This document shows, one piece after another, positions 1-8,163 of a DNA stretch of 50,235 bases. The translations under genes were made by a program, and so were the position numbers. Position 1 is the stretch's first letter; each line of letters starts with the position of its first letter. The DNA comes from Candidatus Jorgensenbacteria bacterium (GTDB lineage: Bacteria; Patescibacteriota; Minisyncoccia; UBA6257; GWB1-50-10). The DNA is taken from contig JAUSHK010000001.1 in NCBI GenBank assembly GCA_030648515.1, positions 73,688 to 123,922 of the forward strand. Reading direction: 5' to 3'. Below the pieces are notes generated by a model. That model did no database searches and was not told the DNA's origin. It was given only the letters and a program-made list of their open reading frames with translations.

Positions 1-37
1 TTCATCCATCATAAGAAAGTCGCAAGTAAATTTTTAT

Positions 38-337
38 TTAGAAAGTTTTTTTACTTTCCAAGCTTTCCAAATCAGAGATGATACTGTATTCTCCTCTGAG
101 TTGTTGAAAATTCTTATCTTTTTTAAAATTCTCTACCCAATCTCCAAGGTATTTTTGGATAGCTTCTTTGTTTTCTGAGTCAATTTTTTTCTTGTATCGT
201 AAATCTTGCTCGGAAATGAATGCCGATGCATTAGTTTCTTCGGAATCGGGGTCTTCAAAATAAACTCTCCAAATTCTTTTTTGATAATCGTCTTTTCTAC
301 TACCTCCTTGCGGCGACAAAATTTTATGTTTAATCAT
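38..337 (-). CDS. hypothetical protein (99 aa)
   Basis: ORF track; charged small protein, no family recognised. Confidence 0.5.
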   Translation of the reverse strand: MIKHKILSPQGGSRKDDYQKRIWRVYFEDPDSEETNASAFISEQDLRYKKKIDSENKEAIQKYLGDWVENFKKDKNFQQLRGEYSIISDLESLESKKTF

Positions 338-365
338 TTTTTTATTAAGTTATTTACCTGGAAAA

Positions 366-1382
366 TTATTTTACACAGAAACTATCTAATCCCGCGTACC
401 ACTCGAATCTCATTTTAGGGTCCATTCCTCTTATTTCGCTAGGCAATGAATTTTCCTCTATCGCGGTTAATGACCTTCTCATCGGTGTACTGGATGGAGA
501 ACATGTCATCCTTTTTGTCATTTTATTCCAAAAATACTTTTCTGTTTGGGTTTTAAATTCATCGCTTCTTTTGACAAACATGTTGGAAGTTCCTTTTGCT
601 ATCGCCTCAACCTCATAGTAATAGGTTGTGTTACTAACAAGCGAGGTAATATTTACTATATGGTGCGTGGATAATCCTGATTCTGAATTAAAAACCTTAG
701 ATGATATTTCTCCTCCGGAAAGGAAAATCTTTGAATCGCTTGGCAAATTTGTTTGCCATTCAATTTTTACAGAAGTGGCTGTTGATGTAGTATTTATTGA
801 TAGTATTTGAATTGTCGGAATATCCGCGGGATTTTGCGTCTGTGGTTGTTGAATGGTTTGTGTTTGCTGACTAACTTGGCTCTGTAAATTTTGGACACTC
901 TGTTGAGTTTGTTGTTGCACCTGCAGCTGTTGTTGAAGGAGTGCGACTTGTTGAAGCAAGGCGGCTAACTGCGATTGCATTGTGTTGGCTGCATCATCCA
1001 TTGTTTTTGGTTGTATTACTGGCGCAGTTGGAGTGCCAGTTTCAGCAACTGCTTGATTGTCTGACTCTTGTAGTTGGACGGAGAGTTTTATGTTCGCTTT
1101 CGCTCTTGTAAACGGTCCAAAATATCCAGCGGCAGGAGAGATATTTTCTTGTGTTTGATAGTTTTTTACTGCTTTCAGAGTAAGGGAAAAGAAATTGCCG
1201 GTAATCGGACCGGAATAAACCCCTTCACCCGTAAGAAACTCTTGGAGTTTCATTACTTCAGAATCACTTTGTATTCCAAAATACAGGTCTTTTATAAAAA
1301 GCGCTTCAGCGTGTGCAACAGAAAAAAGCCCCAAAACAAGTATAAAAGCGCTAACTAAGACTAAATTACACAAGCATTTCAT
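366..1382 (-). CDS. secreted protein: signal peptide, peptidoglycan-binding domain, Gln-rich coiled coil, FN3-like domain
   Basis: N-term hydrophobic signal; 'DSEVMKLQEFLTGEGVYSGPITGNFFSLTLKAVKNYQ' PG-binding pattern; Q-rich stretch; 'TSVKIEWQTNLPSDSKIFL...TYYYEVEAI' FN3-like. Confidence 0.8.
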   Translation of the reverse strand: MKCLCNLVLVSAFILVLGLFSVAHAEALFIKDLYFGIQSDSEVMKLQEFLTGEGVYSGPITGNFFSLTLKAVKNYQTQENISPAAGYFGPFTRAKANIKLSVQLQESDNQAVAETGTPTAPVIQPKTMDDAANTMQSQLAALLQQVALLQQQLQVQQQTQQSVQNLQSQVSQQTQTIQQPQTQNPADIPTIQILSINTTSTATSVKIEWQTNLPSDSKIFLSGGEISSKVFNSESGLSTHHIVNITSLVSNTTYYYEVEAIAKGTSNMFVKRSDEFKTQTEKYFWNKMTKRMTCSPSSTPMRRSLTAIEENSLPSEIRGMDPKMRFEWYAGLDSFCVK

Positions 1383-1449
1383 ATAAAGTAACTATACACT
1401 CGCATCTTGTAAAAAGCGACCATTTGAAAATCTCCGAAAAGGAATTTCG

Positions 1450-1524
1450 TAGCGCCATCGGGATTCGAACCCGAGTTTCCGCCGTGAGAGGGCAGCGTCC
1501 TGGACCAGGCTAGACTATGGCGCC
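1450..1524 (-). tRNA. tRNA-Glu (anticodon CTC)
   Basis: Minus strand GGCGCCATAGTCTAGCCTGGTCCAGGACGCTGCCCTCTCACGGCGGAAACTCGGGTTCGAATCCCGATGGCGCTA; cloverleaf arms present, loop CTCTCAC gives CTC; no encoded CCA. Confidence 0.92.
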
Positions 1525-1636
1525 AGCACAGCTTATTAGCTTTTAGCTTCATCAGCTTAATTAGAAAACCGACTTACTTTTTAATTTTTTCTAAAAACCC
1601 TAACAAGCTAATCAAGCTAACGAAGCTATTTCAAGC

Positions 1637-2944
1637 TTACTCATAGAGCCCCGGTTTTGCAAGCCAAATTTTATTTTGCCGAACTAAAAGTTTTTCTGCT
1701 TTTTCGGGTTCCATCATCACTTCTTTTACAATTTTTTCCATTCGCGTTCCTTGCGAGCCCTTCACGAGCACAATGTCCCCTTTCGCAAGCTTCGTTTGTA
1801 AAAACTTTCCCGCTTCGGCAACGCTCATAAACGCCGAAACCTTTTTCTTATCAAAACCCGCGCGGATTGCCGACTCGCTGATAAATTTCCCGCGAAGCCC
1901 GACAGTTATCAGTACATCGGCGCATTTCGCCGCAAGCCTCCCGACTTCCTCGTGCGCCTCAAGTGTAAACGTTCCGAGCTCGAGCATATCGCCCAATACC
2001 GCGATTCTGCGCTTCCCCGACGTCGCCCGAAGCGTTTCAAGCCCCTCGCGCATCGCAAGCGGCGAGGCGTTATACGTGTCATCAATAATAATGCTCTGCT
2101 TCAAACCCGCAATAATCCGCGTCCGCCCGGCGAGCGGATTATATCGGTCGAGAAGCGCCTCGGCGACAGAAACAAGGTTTGCGCCGAAGAGCGACCCGAT
2201 GGCCGCGGCAGCCGCGGCCGCATACGCCTGCGCTTTCCCTAATGAACCCTTTATGCGAACCGGCACCATATTGCCGCGATAGCTAAATTTAAACGACGAG
2301 CCAAACAGCACGCCCTCTTCAAGTTGGTTTGTAAAATTTGAAAGGCGCACGTCCGCCTTGTCAGAAAAACCGAACGCGATGACCTGCGCGCGCGTTTCCG
2401 CCTCAGCTGTCAAAGCAAGCTTGTCGTCAGCATTTAAAATCGCAAATCCGGTTGATGGAAGTTGACTGATTAATTTCGCCTTCTCGCGAAACACCGCTTC
2501 GGGCCCCGCAAAAAACTCAACGTGCACCGGCACCTCGCCTACTGCGGTAAGGACGCCGATCTGCGGCCGCGCAATTGAGAGAAGATATTTCATGTCCCCC
2601 GGCTTATCAATCGCGTATTCCAGCACCAGCACCTCCGGGTAATCCGAGTTTTTAAATACAACGCGGACAACCGACAAAATAATAACCCCAATCCAAAAGA
2701 AAACACCGCCGATATCCGACCAGTCTCCTAAAATTGTAAGCGGAAAGCCAAGCTCGTTATTGAAATTTTTTGACGGCGCCCTGACCGTGCGTTCGCGGCT
2801 AATAACCGCGCGGATTGCTTCGCGCGTTGTCGTCTTCCCCACGCTCCCCGTAACTCCGACGATTACCGGCTTGTAGCGGGCTATCGTCAGGCGTGCGAGG
2901 AATTTGAGAATAAACTGTAATACATTAAGCGTGAATTGTTTCAT
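1637..2944 (-). CDS. murF: UDP-N-acetylmuramoyl-tripeptide--D-alanyl-D-alanine ligase
   Basis: 'VGVTGSVGKTTTREAI' P-loop, 'IIDDTYNASPLAMREGL', Mur ligase pattern; dcw context. Confidence 0.93.
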   Translation of the reverse strand: MKQFTLNVLQFILKFLARLTIARYKPVIVGVTGSVGKTTTREAIRAVISRERTVRAPSKNFNNELGFPLTILGDWSDIGGVFFWIGVIILSVVRVVFKNSDYPEVLVLEYAIDKPGDMKYLLSIARPQIGVLTAVGEVPVHVEFFAGPEAVFREKAKLISQLPSTGFAILNADDKLALTAEAETRAQVIAFGFSDKADVRLSNFTNQLEEGVLFGSSFKFSYRGNMVPVRIKGSLGKAQAYAAAAAAAIGSLFGANLVSVAEALLDRYNPLAGRTRIIAGLKQSIIIDDTYNASPLAMREGLETLRATSGKRRIAVLGDMLELGTFTLEAHEEVGRLAAKCADVLITVGLRGKFISESAIRAGFDKKKVSAFMSVAEAGKFLQTKLAKGDIVLVKGSQGTRMEKIVKEVMMEPEKAEKLLVRQNKIWLAKPGLYE

Positions 2945-2964
2945 GGTTCGACATTACTCGTCGC

Positions 2965-4551
2965 CTATGGCTTCTGCGCTATGGGCTTATCTGGAGGGAT
3001 ATTGTAATAGTTAATGATATAAGATGCCAGGTCATGGAATGCCGGCACGACGGTCATCCCGGCAAGTGGCGCGTTCGGCTTATCAAGCTTGATAAGCACG
3101 GTAACCACTGGGTCGCTCGCGGGGAAAAAACCAACATAGCTTTGGATGAGATCTTCCGAATATCCGCCGCGCGCAGGAATAAACGCCGTTCCCGTTTTTC
3201 CAGCAATATTATAGTTGGGAATCGCCGCAATCTTCGCTTTTTCAACCGCCGACTCCATCATACCAGTTACTTGCCGCGCGGTATCTTCGCGTATCACTCG
3301 CCGTATGACAACCGGCTTCGTATCAGCTGTGACGAACGGCTTCATAAGAACGCCGCCGTTCGCAATCGCAGAAAACGCTGAGATGAGCTGAACCGGCGTA
3401 ACAGAAACGCCCTGCCCAAATGATATCGTGGCAAAATCAACCGCGCGCGCCTCTTTCCTGAAAAGATTTTGGATACTGCCGGAAACCTCGTCAGGCAAAT
3501 CAACGCCGGTCAGCTCGCCAAACCCAAATTGTTTCACGTATGCGCTGAACGTATTGTTTCCGGTTTTCTGTTCGGCAAAAATCGCTCCAGTGTTTACTGA
3601 ATCCTCAATCACCTGCGTCATAGTAATTTTCCCGTGGGCCTTTTTGTCCCAATTCAAAATAGTCATGCCGTTTAAAGTCACTTTCCCTTTATCAACATAT
3701 GTCGTGCTGGGCGTAAGCGCGCCACTATCAATGCCGGCGGCCATAGTGAGCGGCTTAAAAACCGATCCGGGCTCATACACCTGCTGGACCGCGGGATTTA
3801 AGAAATTTTTAACCGGCGAATCCGAATAAACGTTCGGATCAAAGTCCGGTTTGCTTGCAAGCGTAAGAATCTTTCCCGTCTTTGATTCCTGAATAATTAC
3901 ACTTCCGCCGACCGCGTTGAATTTCTTAATGAGGTCTGTGAGCATCTGCTCGGACTCCGCCTGAAGATTGCGGTCAATGGTAAGACGCACATCCTCGCCA
4001 TCGGCAAGTGTCGTATTTTGCAATTTTTCAATTCCATAAAGACCAGCCGGGTCTGGGCTCTTTTCATTTACGCCAACAAAACCAAGCGCCTGAGATAAGA
4101 GCCGCTCAAACGGGTAAAAACGATATTGCTTTGAGTTGGTATAAATGCCTGGAATACTCGCAGACGTAACCGCGCTTACAACCTCGGGGCTTGCCTTGTC
4201 CACAATTAAACGGAAAAGGCTTGACGGGTTATCAAGCATTTTTGAGAGCTTTTCTTCCTGTATGCCGACGATTCCTGTGAGTGCGTGCGCCGCCTCCCGA
4301 ACATTCGTAATATTTTTTGGTACCGCGTACACAACCGGATAATCCTTATTGAGTGCGGCGGGGATGTCTCCACCAGACCGGTCGGTCAAGAAAATTTGCC
4401 CGCGCCGCAATTCAAGCTCCTTTATCGCCTCGGTTCGCGCTTCAGCCTGTCCGAAATAAAACGCCCCCTTATTGATTTGTAAATTGTATAAATTAAACGA
4501 GAGTACTAAGAAGAGAGTGGTGAAAAATGACGCTAGTACGATAAACCGCAT
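2965..4551 (-). CDS. ftsI: peptidoglycan D,D-transpeptidase / penicillin-binding protein (FtsI family)
   Basis: 'YEPGSVFKPLTMAAG' SxxK, 'SVNTGAI' SxN, 'AGKTGTA' KTG motifs; dcw context. Confidence 0.92.
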   Translation of the reverse strand: MRFIVLASFFTTLFLVLSFNLYNLQINKGAFYFGQAEARTEAIKELELRRGQIFLTDRSGGDIPAALNKDYPVVYAVPKNITNVREAAHALTGIVGIQEEKLSKMLDNPSSLFRLIVDKASPEVVSAVTSASIPGIYTNSKQYRFYPFERLLSQALGFVGVNEKSPDPAGLYGIEKLQNTTLADGEDVRLTIDRNLQAESEQMLTDLIKKFNAVGGSVIIQESKTGKILTLASKPDFDPNVYSDSPVKNFLNPAVQQVYEPGSVFKPLTMAAGIDSGALTPSTTYVDKGKVTLNGMTILNWDKKAHGKITMTQVIEDSVNTGAIFAEQKTGNNTFSAYVKQFGFGELTGVDLPDEVSGSIQNLFRKEARAVDFATISFGQGVSVTPVQLISAFSAIANGGVLMKPFVTADTKPVVIRRVIREDTARQVTGMMESAVEKAKIAAIPNYNIAGKTGTAFIPARGGYSEDLIQSYVGFFPASDPVVTVLIKLDKPNAPLAGMTVVPAFHDLASYIINYYNIPPDKPIAQKP

Positions 4552-4560
4552 GATAATTGA

Positions 4561-4878
4561 TTATGGCTTTTCTTGCGACGAATTCCCCTGGACCACTACT
4601 GTGATATATTGCGGACGTTTTTCGGACACGAGCCCTTTCTGCGAAGCGAGCAACTGGAGTGCAACCGGGTCAAGCATACTGTATAAATCATTTTTAAGCG
4701 TTGCTACGTCAGTTTGATACGTTGTTATTTGTTTTTTAAGCTGGGCTGTCTCAGCGCGCGCGTCAACAAGCGCGTTGTATTCAAAAATGTATATAAGACC
4801 CCCGACAAGCACAACAGCAAAAAACGCAACGAGGAACCGCGCAATGCTGTAATGTTTGTATGGCCGTAGAATTGTCAT
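4561..4878 (-). CDS. small single-TM septum protein, FtsL-like
   Basis: 105 aa, N-terminal TM plus coiled coil, located between rsmH and ftsI. Confidence 0.6.
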   Translation of the reverse strand: MTILRPYKHYSIARFLVAFFAVVLVGGLIYIFEYNALVDARAETAQLKKQITTYQTDVATLKNDLYSMLDPVALQLLASQKGLVSEKRPQYITVVVQGNSSQEKP

Positions 4879-4891
4879 AAACTTGTTGTAT

Positions 4892-5776
4892 TTAAATTAT
4901 TTTTATTGCGCGAAGTTTTGCCGATCTGCTTCTGGGATTCTCCCTCCGCTCGGCAAGCGATGGGACAATAGGTTTTTTTGTAATAAATTCTGCCTTGCCC
5001 GCTTTCGCGAGATCGCGAAACGCGTTCTTAACAATCCTGTCCTCAAGCGAATGGAATGAGATTATCGCCACTCTGCCGCCGCTTTTTGTGATTTCTGGGA
5101 TTGCTCCGAGCAGGCGCTCAAGATGCTCAAACTCGCTATTCACAAAAATTCGCAGCGCCTGGAATGTCCGCGTCGCTGGATCGGTCCGGCCCCTCACGAA
5201 AACCGCGCGGCGTACAATATCGGCAAGTTCAAGCGTCCGGGTAATTCGCTTGCGTTTCCGTTCTACAACAATTCCATGCGCAATTTGATCCGCAAATCGC
5301 TCCTCGCCAAATACTCTTAAAATCTCAGCAATCCTTCTTTCCGGAAGCGAGTTCACGATTTCCGCCGCTGATATTCCGGTACTTGCGTCGTATCTCATGT
5401 CGAGCGGACCGTCATACTTGAAACTGAATCCGCGCTCGGCATCATCAACGTGCATTGATGAAAATCCTAAATCAAGGAGCAGCCCGTCGATTTTTTGCAG
5501 CCGTTCACGTTTCAAAATTTCCGGAATCTCATCGTAGCTCGCGTGAATCAGTTTTATGTTCGGCGCGACGGCAAACTTTTCCTTAAGTGAGGCGACCGCA
5601 TTCTGATCGACGTCTATTCCAATAAGAGTCCCGCGCGGAGAAACGCGTTTCAAAATTTCCGTCGCGTGTCCCCCGCCTCCGGCTGTTCCGTCAACAAAAA
5701 ATTCTCCGGGTATAGGATTCAGCACCCGCATAACTTCGTGTAAAAGAACTGGTATATGATTCGAATTACGAATCAT
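4892..5776 (-). CDS. rsmH: 16S rRNA (cytosine-1402-N4) methyltransferase
   Basis: 'HIPVLLHEVMRVLNP...FVDGTAGGGGHATEIL', 'DGLLLDLGFSSMHVDDAERGFSF', 'IISFHSLEDRIVKNAF'. Confidence 0.96.
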   Translation of the reverse strand: MIRNSNHIPVLLHEVMRVLNPIPGEFFVDGTAGGGGHATEILKRVSPRGTLIGIDVDQNAVASLKEKFAVAPNIKLIHASYDEIPEILKRERLQKIDGLLLDLGFSSMHVDDAERGFSFKYDGPLDMRYDASTGISAAEIVNSLPERRIAEILRVFGEERFADQIAHGIVVERKRKRITRTLELADIVRRAVFVRGRTDPATRTFQALRIFVNSEFEHLERLLGAIPEITKSGGRVAIISFHSLEDRIVKNAFRDLAKAGKAEFITKKPIVPSLAERRENPRSRSAKLRAIKII

Positions 5777-5821
5777 GAATTATGAACTACGCCGTACCTC
5801 ATAATTCACGACCCACAATTT

Positions 5822-6253
5822 TTAGATTCCCAATTCCCCGAGTTTCTCCGCAATTTCATCCGATGCGGATTCCGTCTTCGACTTATATGCGGCCCATTGT
5901 TCCGCGTCCCAAATTTCAATTCTGTTGTAAACGCCCGCAACAACAACTTGTTTTTTAACCTGCGCATATTCACGCAAATAGTCAGGAACAAGAATCCGTC
6001 CCTGAACATCTAATTTCACGTCGGTTGCGCCGGCGAGCATAAGCCGCGCGAACGCGCGAGAGTTTGCTTGTGCGAGCGGAAGCGCCACTAATTTTTGCGC
6101 GAGCGCTTCCCATTCTTTTAATCCAAAAACAAAAAGACAGTGATCGAGTCCACGCGTGATAATCGCTCCTGAACTTACTTGCGCGCGAAACTTCGCCGGT
6201 ACCGCAATCCTGCCTTTTTCGTCTATTGAGTGTTTGTATTCGCCTAATAGCAT
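5822..6253 (-). CDS. mraZ: transcriptional regulator MraZ
   Basis: 'GEYKHSIDEKGRIAVPAKFR', 'DVKLDVQGRILVPDYLREYA'; first gene of dcw block. Confidence 0.95.
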   Translation of the reverse strand: MLLGEYKHSIDEKGRIAVPAKFRAQVSSGAIITRGLDHCLFVFGLKEWEALAQKLVALPLAQANSRAFARLMLAGATDVKLDVQGRILVPDYLREYAQVKKQVVVAGVYNRIEIWDAEQWAAYKSKTESASDEIAEKLGELGI

Positions 6254-6261
6254 ATTTTGAG

Positions 6262-6310
6262 TTATCCCCAGATTCCGTCCTTATCCACACAGTTATCCAC
6301 TTTCCCCCAC
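6262..6310 (-). promoter_or_regulatory. MraZ-box-like GTGG(G) repeats upstream of mraZ (also resembles DnaA boxes on + strand)
   Basis: Minus strand GTGGGGGAAAGTGGATAACTGTGTGGATAAG...TGGGGATAAC; + strand TTATCCACA/TTATCCACT/TTATCCCCA. Confidence 0.55.
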
Positions 6311-6321
6311 TTACATACACC

Positions 6322-6327
6322 AGTATA
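6322..6327 (-). promoter_or_regulatory. -10 box TATACT for mraZ
   Basis: Minus strand GAGTGGTATACTGGTG upstream of the GTGG repeats; no good -35 seen. Confidence 0.4.
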
Positions 6328-6343
6328 CCACTCGCACCCATTT

Positions 6344-6363
6344 AAAAAAGGCCCTATGAGGGC
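6344..6363 (-). terminator. short hairpin plus T-run between divergent mltG and mraZ
   Basis: Minus strand GCCCTCATAGGGCCTTTTTTAAAT. Confidence 0.4.
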
Positions 6364-6449
6364 AGTGTATAAACACTGTATTCTCCTGCACTTTTGAGAA
6401 GCATTTGAAAGTTATCAACAGTTGAAAAATTTTTCGCAGTGCAGTGGGG

Positions 6450-6455
6450 TATACT
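6450..6455 (+). promoter_or_regulatory. -10 box TATACT placed 6 nt before the mltG ATG (leaderless layout)
   Basis: GGGGTATACTAACCCCATGAGTGAA. Confidence 0.5.
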
Positions 6456-6461
6456 AACCCC

Positions 6462-7412
6462 ATGAGTGAATGCTTCTTGAATAAAAAATGGTGGTTCTTG
6501 GGAGTAGTTGTAGTCGTTATTTTACTCATCGTCCTGTATTTGTTTTCAGGGCCAAAATGGAGTGCGGAAAGCGAACAGTTTGTCGTTCCGCGAAATGCGT
6601 CTGACGCTGAAATAATTCAAAAATTAGAAGACGATGGATTCATTCGAAGCACGCTTGCGTTTAACGTCGCATTTACCATTGATGGTTTGTACGGAAAAAT
6701 AAAACCCGGCGGTTACAAAATTTCAAAAAGCATGAACGCGTGGAAAATCGCACGCATCATAGGGGGCGTTCCGTATTTGAAATGGATCGTGATTCCCGAA
6801 GGCGTTCGGCGGGAAGAGATTATGGAAATTCTCCGCAGTAATGATTTTCTGGATAGTGAGTACGCAATACAATATGAAGTGGGCGAAGGAACGTACTTCC
6901 CGAATACATATTTAATACCCATAAGTGAAACGTGGACGCAAATCGCCGAGCGGATGAAAAATAAATTCAATGAGAAATTTGCGCCGTACCAGACAGCGTT
7001 TACAAAACAAAATATCAAATGGTATACAGCGCTCAAGATAGCATCACTCGTCCAGCGCGAAGCCGCGGGGAAAGAAGATATGCCGCTCATCGCCGGTATT
7101 CTCTGGAATCGGCTTAATAAAAATATGCGGCTTCAGCTTGACGCGACTGTGCAGTATGCGAAAGGAAAAACTAAAGACGGCTGGTGGACGCCGATTAAGT
7201 CCGGGGATACGAGTATTGATTCGCCGTATAATACCTACCGCGTGAACGGTCTTCCGCCGACGCCGATTTCAAACCCCGGACTAGACGCGATTGATGCCGT
7301 TCTTCATCCTGTAGAAACTGACTGTCTCTACTACATCCACGACATCGCGCATAATATTTACTGTTCTCCAACCTTTGAAGGACACAAAGAAAATATCAGG
7401 GAGTATTTATAA
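6462..7412 (+). CDS. mltG: endolytic transglycosylase MltG
   Basis: YceG-like: 'GTYFPNTYLIP', 'ALKIASLVQREA', 'GILWNRLNKNMRLQLDATVQYA', 'SPYNTYRVNGLPPTPISNPG'; ATG at 6462 preferred to the GTG at 6444 that overlaps the -10. Confidence 0.92.
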   Translation: MSECFLNKKWWFLGVVVVVILLIVLYLFSGPKWSAESEQFVVPRNASDAEIIQKLEDDGFIRSTLAFNVAFTIDGLYGKIKPGGYKISKSMNAWKIARIIGGVPYLKWIVIPEGVRREEIMEILRSNDFLDSEYAIQYEVGEGTYFPNTYLIPISETWTQIAERMKNKFNEKFAPYQTAFTKQNIKWYTALKIASLVQREAAGKEDMPLIAGILWNRLNKNMRLQLDATVQYAKGKTKDGWWTPIKSGDTSIDSPYNTYRVNGLPPTPISNPGLDAIDAVLHPVETDCLYYIHDIAHNIYCSPTFEGHKENIREYL

Positions 7413-7420
7413 CAGTGGAC

Positions 7421-7486
7421 GCTGCAGGGATCGGACCGGAGTTTATCCGCATATGGCGGAATCTCGCCAACTTGCCAAACTACAAA
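7421..7486 (-). other. degenerate tRNA-like 3' fragment
   Basis: Minus strand ...CTCCGGTCCGATCCCTGCAGCGTCC resembles the T-arm/acceptor region of the neighbouring copy (GTAGGTCCGATCCCTACAGGGCGC) but arms do not pair properly. Confidence 0.35.
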
Positions 7487-7494
7487 TATTTTTG

Positions 7495-7590
7495 TGCGCC
7501 CTGTAGGGATCGGACCTACGACCTTTCGAATGTGAATCGAACGCCCTGCCTGCGCAGGCAGGTCTACCACTCCGACGAGCCACTGTCGGA
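7495..7590 (-). pseudogene. tRNA-Val(CAC)-like gene interrupted by an 18-bp palindrome and lacking a pairing 5' acceptor strand
   Basis: Anticodon arm TTCGA-TTCACAT-TCGAA and T-arm GTAGG-TCCGATC-CCTAC intact; removing CCTGCCTGCGCAGGCAGG restores D-stem GCTC/GAGC. Confidence 0.7.
7545..7562. repeat. palindromic element CCTGCCTGCGCAGGCAGG
   Basis: 18-bp perfect palindrome inside the tRNA-like D-arm; related sequence in lysS at 19005-19031. Confidence 0.8.
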
Positions 7591-7615
7591 GCCCCGACTT
7601 CCAACGTCGGGGCTG
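7591..7615. repeat. hairpin AGCCCCGACTTCCAACGTCGGGGCT replacing the expected 5' acceptor of the tRNA-like gene
   Basis: 9-bp stem, loop TTCCAAC; next to a second hairpin CTCCGAC...GTCGGAG. Confidence 0.55.
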
Positions 7616-7621
7616 ACATTG

Positions 7622-7695
7622 TGGGCGTTGCTGGATTCGAACCAGCGACCTTTGCAATGTGAATGCAACGCTCTAACCAGCTGAGCTAAACGCCC
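7622..7695 (-). tRNA. tRNA-Val (anticodon CAC)
   Basis: GGGCGTTTAGCTCAGCTGGTTAGAGCGTTGCATTCACATTGCAAAGGTCGCTGGTTCGAATCCAGCAACGCCCA; full cloverleaf, loop TTCACAT. Confidence 0.93.
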
Positions 7696-7714
7696 GTCAA
7701 AAACAAGCTTAAAC

Positions 7715-7748
7715 GAAAAAGAAGCCGTTTTCAAACAGCTTCTTTTTC
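7715..7748 (-). terminator. intrinsic terminator-like hairpin downstream of rplL
   Basis: GAAAAAGAAGC-loop-GCTTCTTTTTC, 11-bp stem ending in T-run. Confidence 0.65.
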
Positions 7749-7779
7749 TTCAGAACTAACCAGCTAATGAAGATAAAAG

Positions 7780-8145
7780 CTATTGCAGTTCCACCGTCGC
7801 TCCGGCAGCTTCCAATTTCTTCTTCAATTCCTCCGCATCCTCTTTCTTCAATCCCTCTTTCACCATTTTTGGCGCTGCATCAACAATGTCCTTTGCTTCC
7901 TTCAAACCAAGCCCAGTTGCTTCGCGGACGGCCTTAATCACATTGATTTTTTGGTCCCCACTCACCTTCAAGAATACGCCCCATGACGTCTTCTCTTCCG
8001 CTGCGGCTCCGGCGCCCGGCGCGGCAACGGCCATAGCTGATGCCGAAACGCCAAACTTCTCTTCAAGAGCTTTTATAAGCTCGGAGAGTTCCAAAACCGA
8101 AAGCTTTTCAATTTTCTCAATAATATCATTAAATTTTTCGTTCAT
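7780..8145 (-). CDS. rplL: 50S ribosomal protein L7/L12
   Basis: '[53 protein letters not shown]'. Confidence 0.97.
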   Translation of the reverse strand: MNEKFNDIIEKIEKLSVLELSELIKALEEKFGVSASAMAVAAPGAGAAAEEKTSWGVFLKVSGDQKINVIKAVREATGLGLKEAKDIVDAAPKMVKEGLKKEDAEELKKKLEAAGATVELQ

Positions 8146-8163
8146 ATGAATGGTAATTATTAG

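Noticed and set aside
1773-2282. 169-aa + strand ORF antisense to murF, and many similar + strand ORFs under GC-rich minus-strand genes
   Set aside because: Shadow ORFs; low-complexity Ser/Ala/Arg composition and full overlap with well-recognised genes.
6262-6420. Replication origin based on DnaA-box-like sequences
   Set aside because: Only a few boxes, no dnaA/dnaN nearby and no AT-rich unwinding region; the GTGG repeats fit MraZ operator equally well.
7358-7684. ORFs on both strands over the tRNA-Val region (e.g. 'PCRDRTYDLSNVNR', 'ALLDSNQRPLQCECNALTS')
   Set aside because: These are antisense or sense translations of tRNA-like sequence, a common spurious ORF class.
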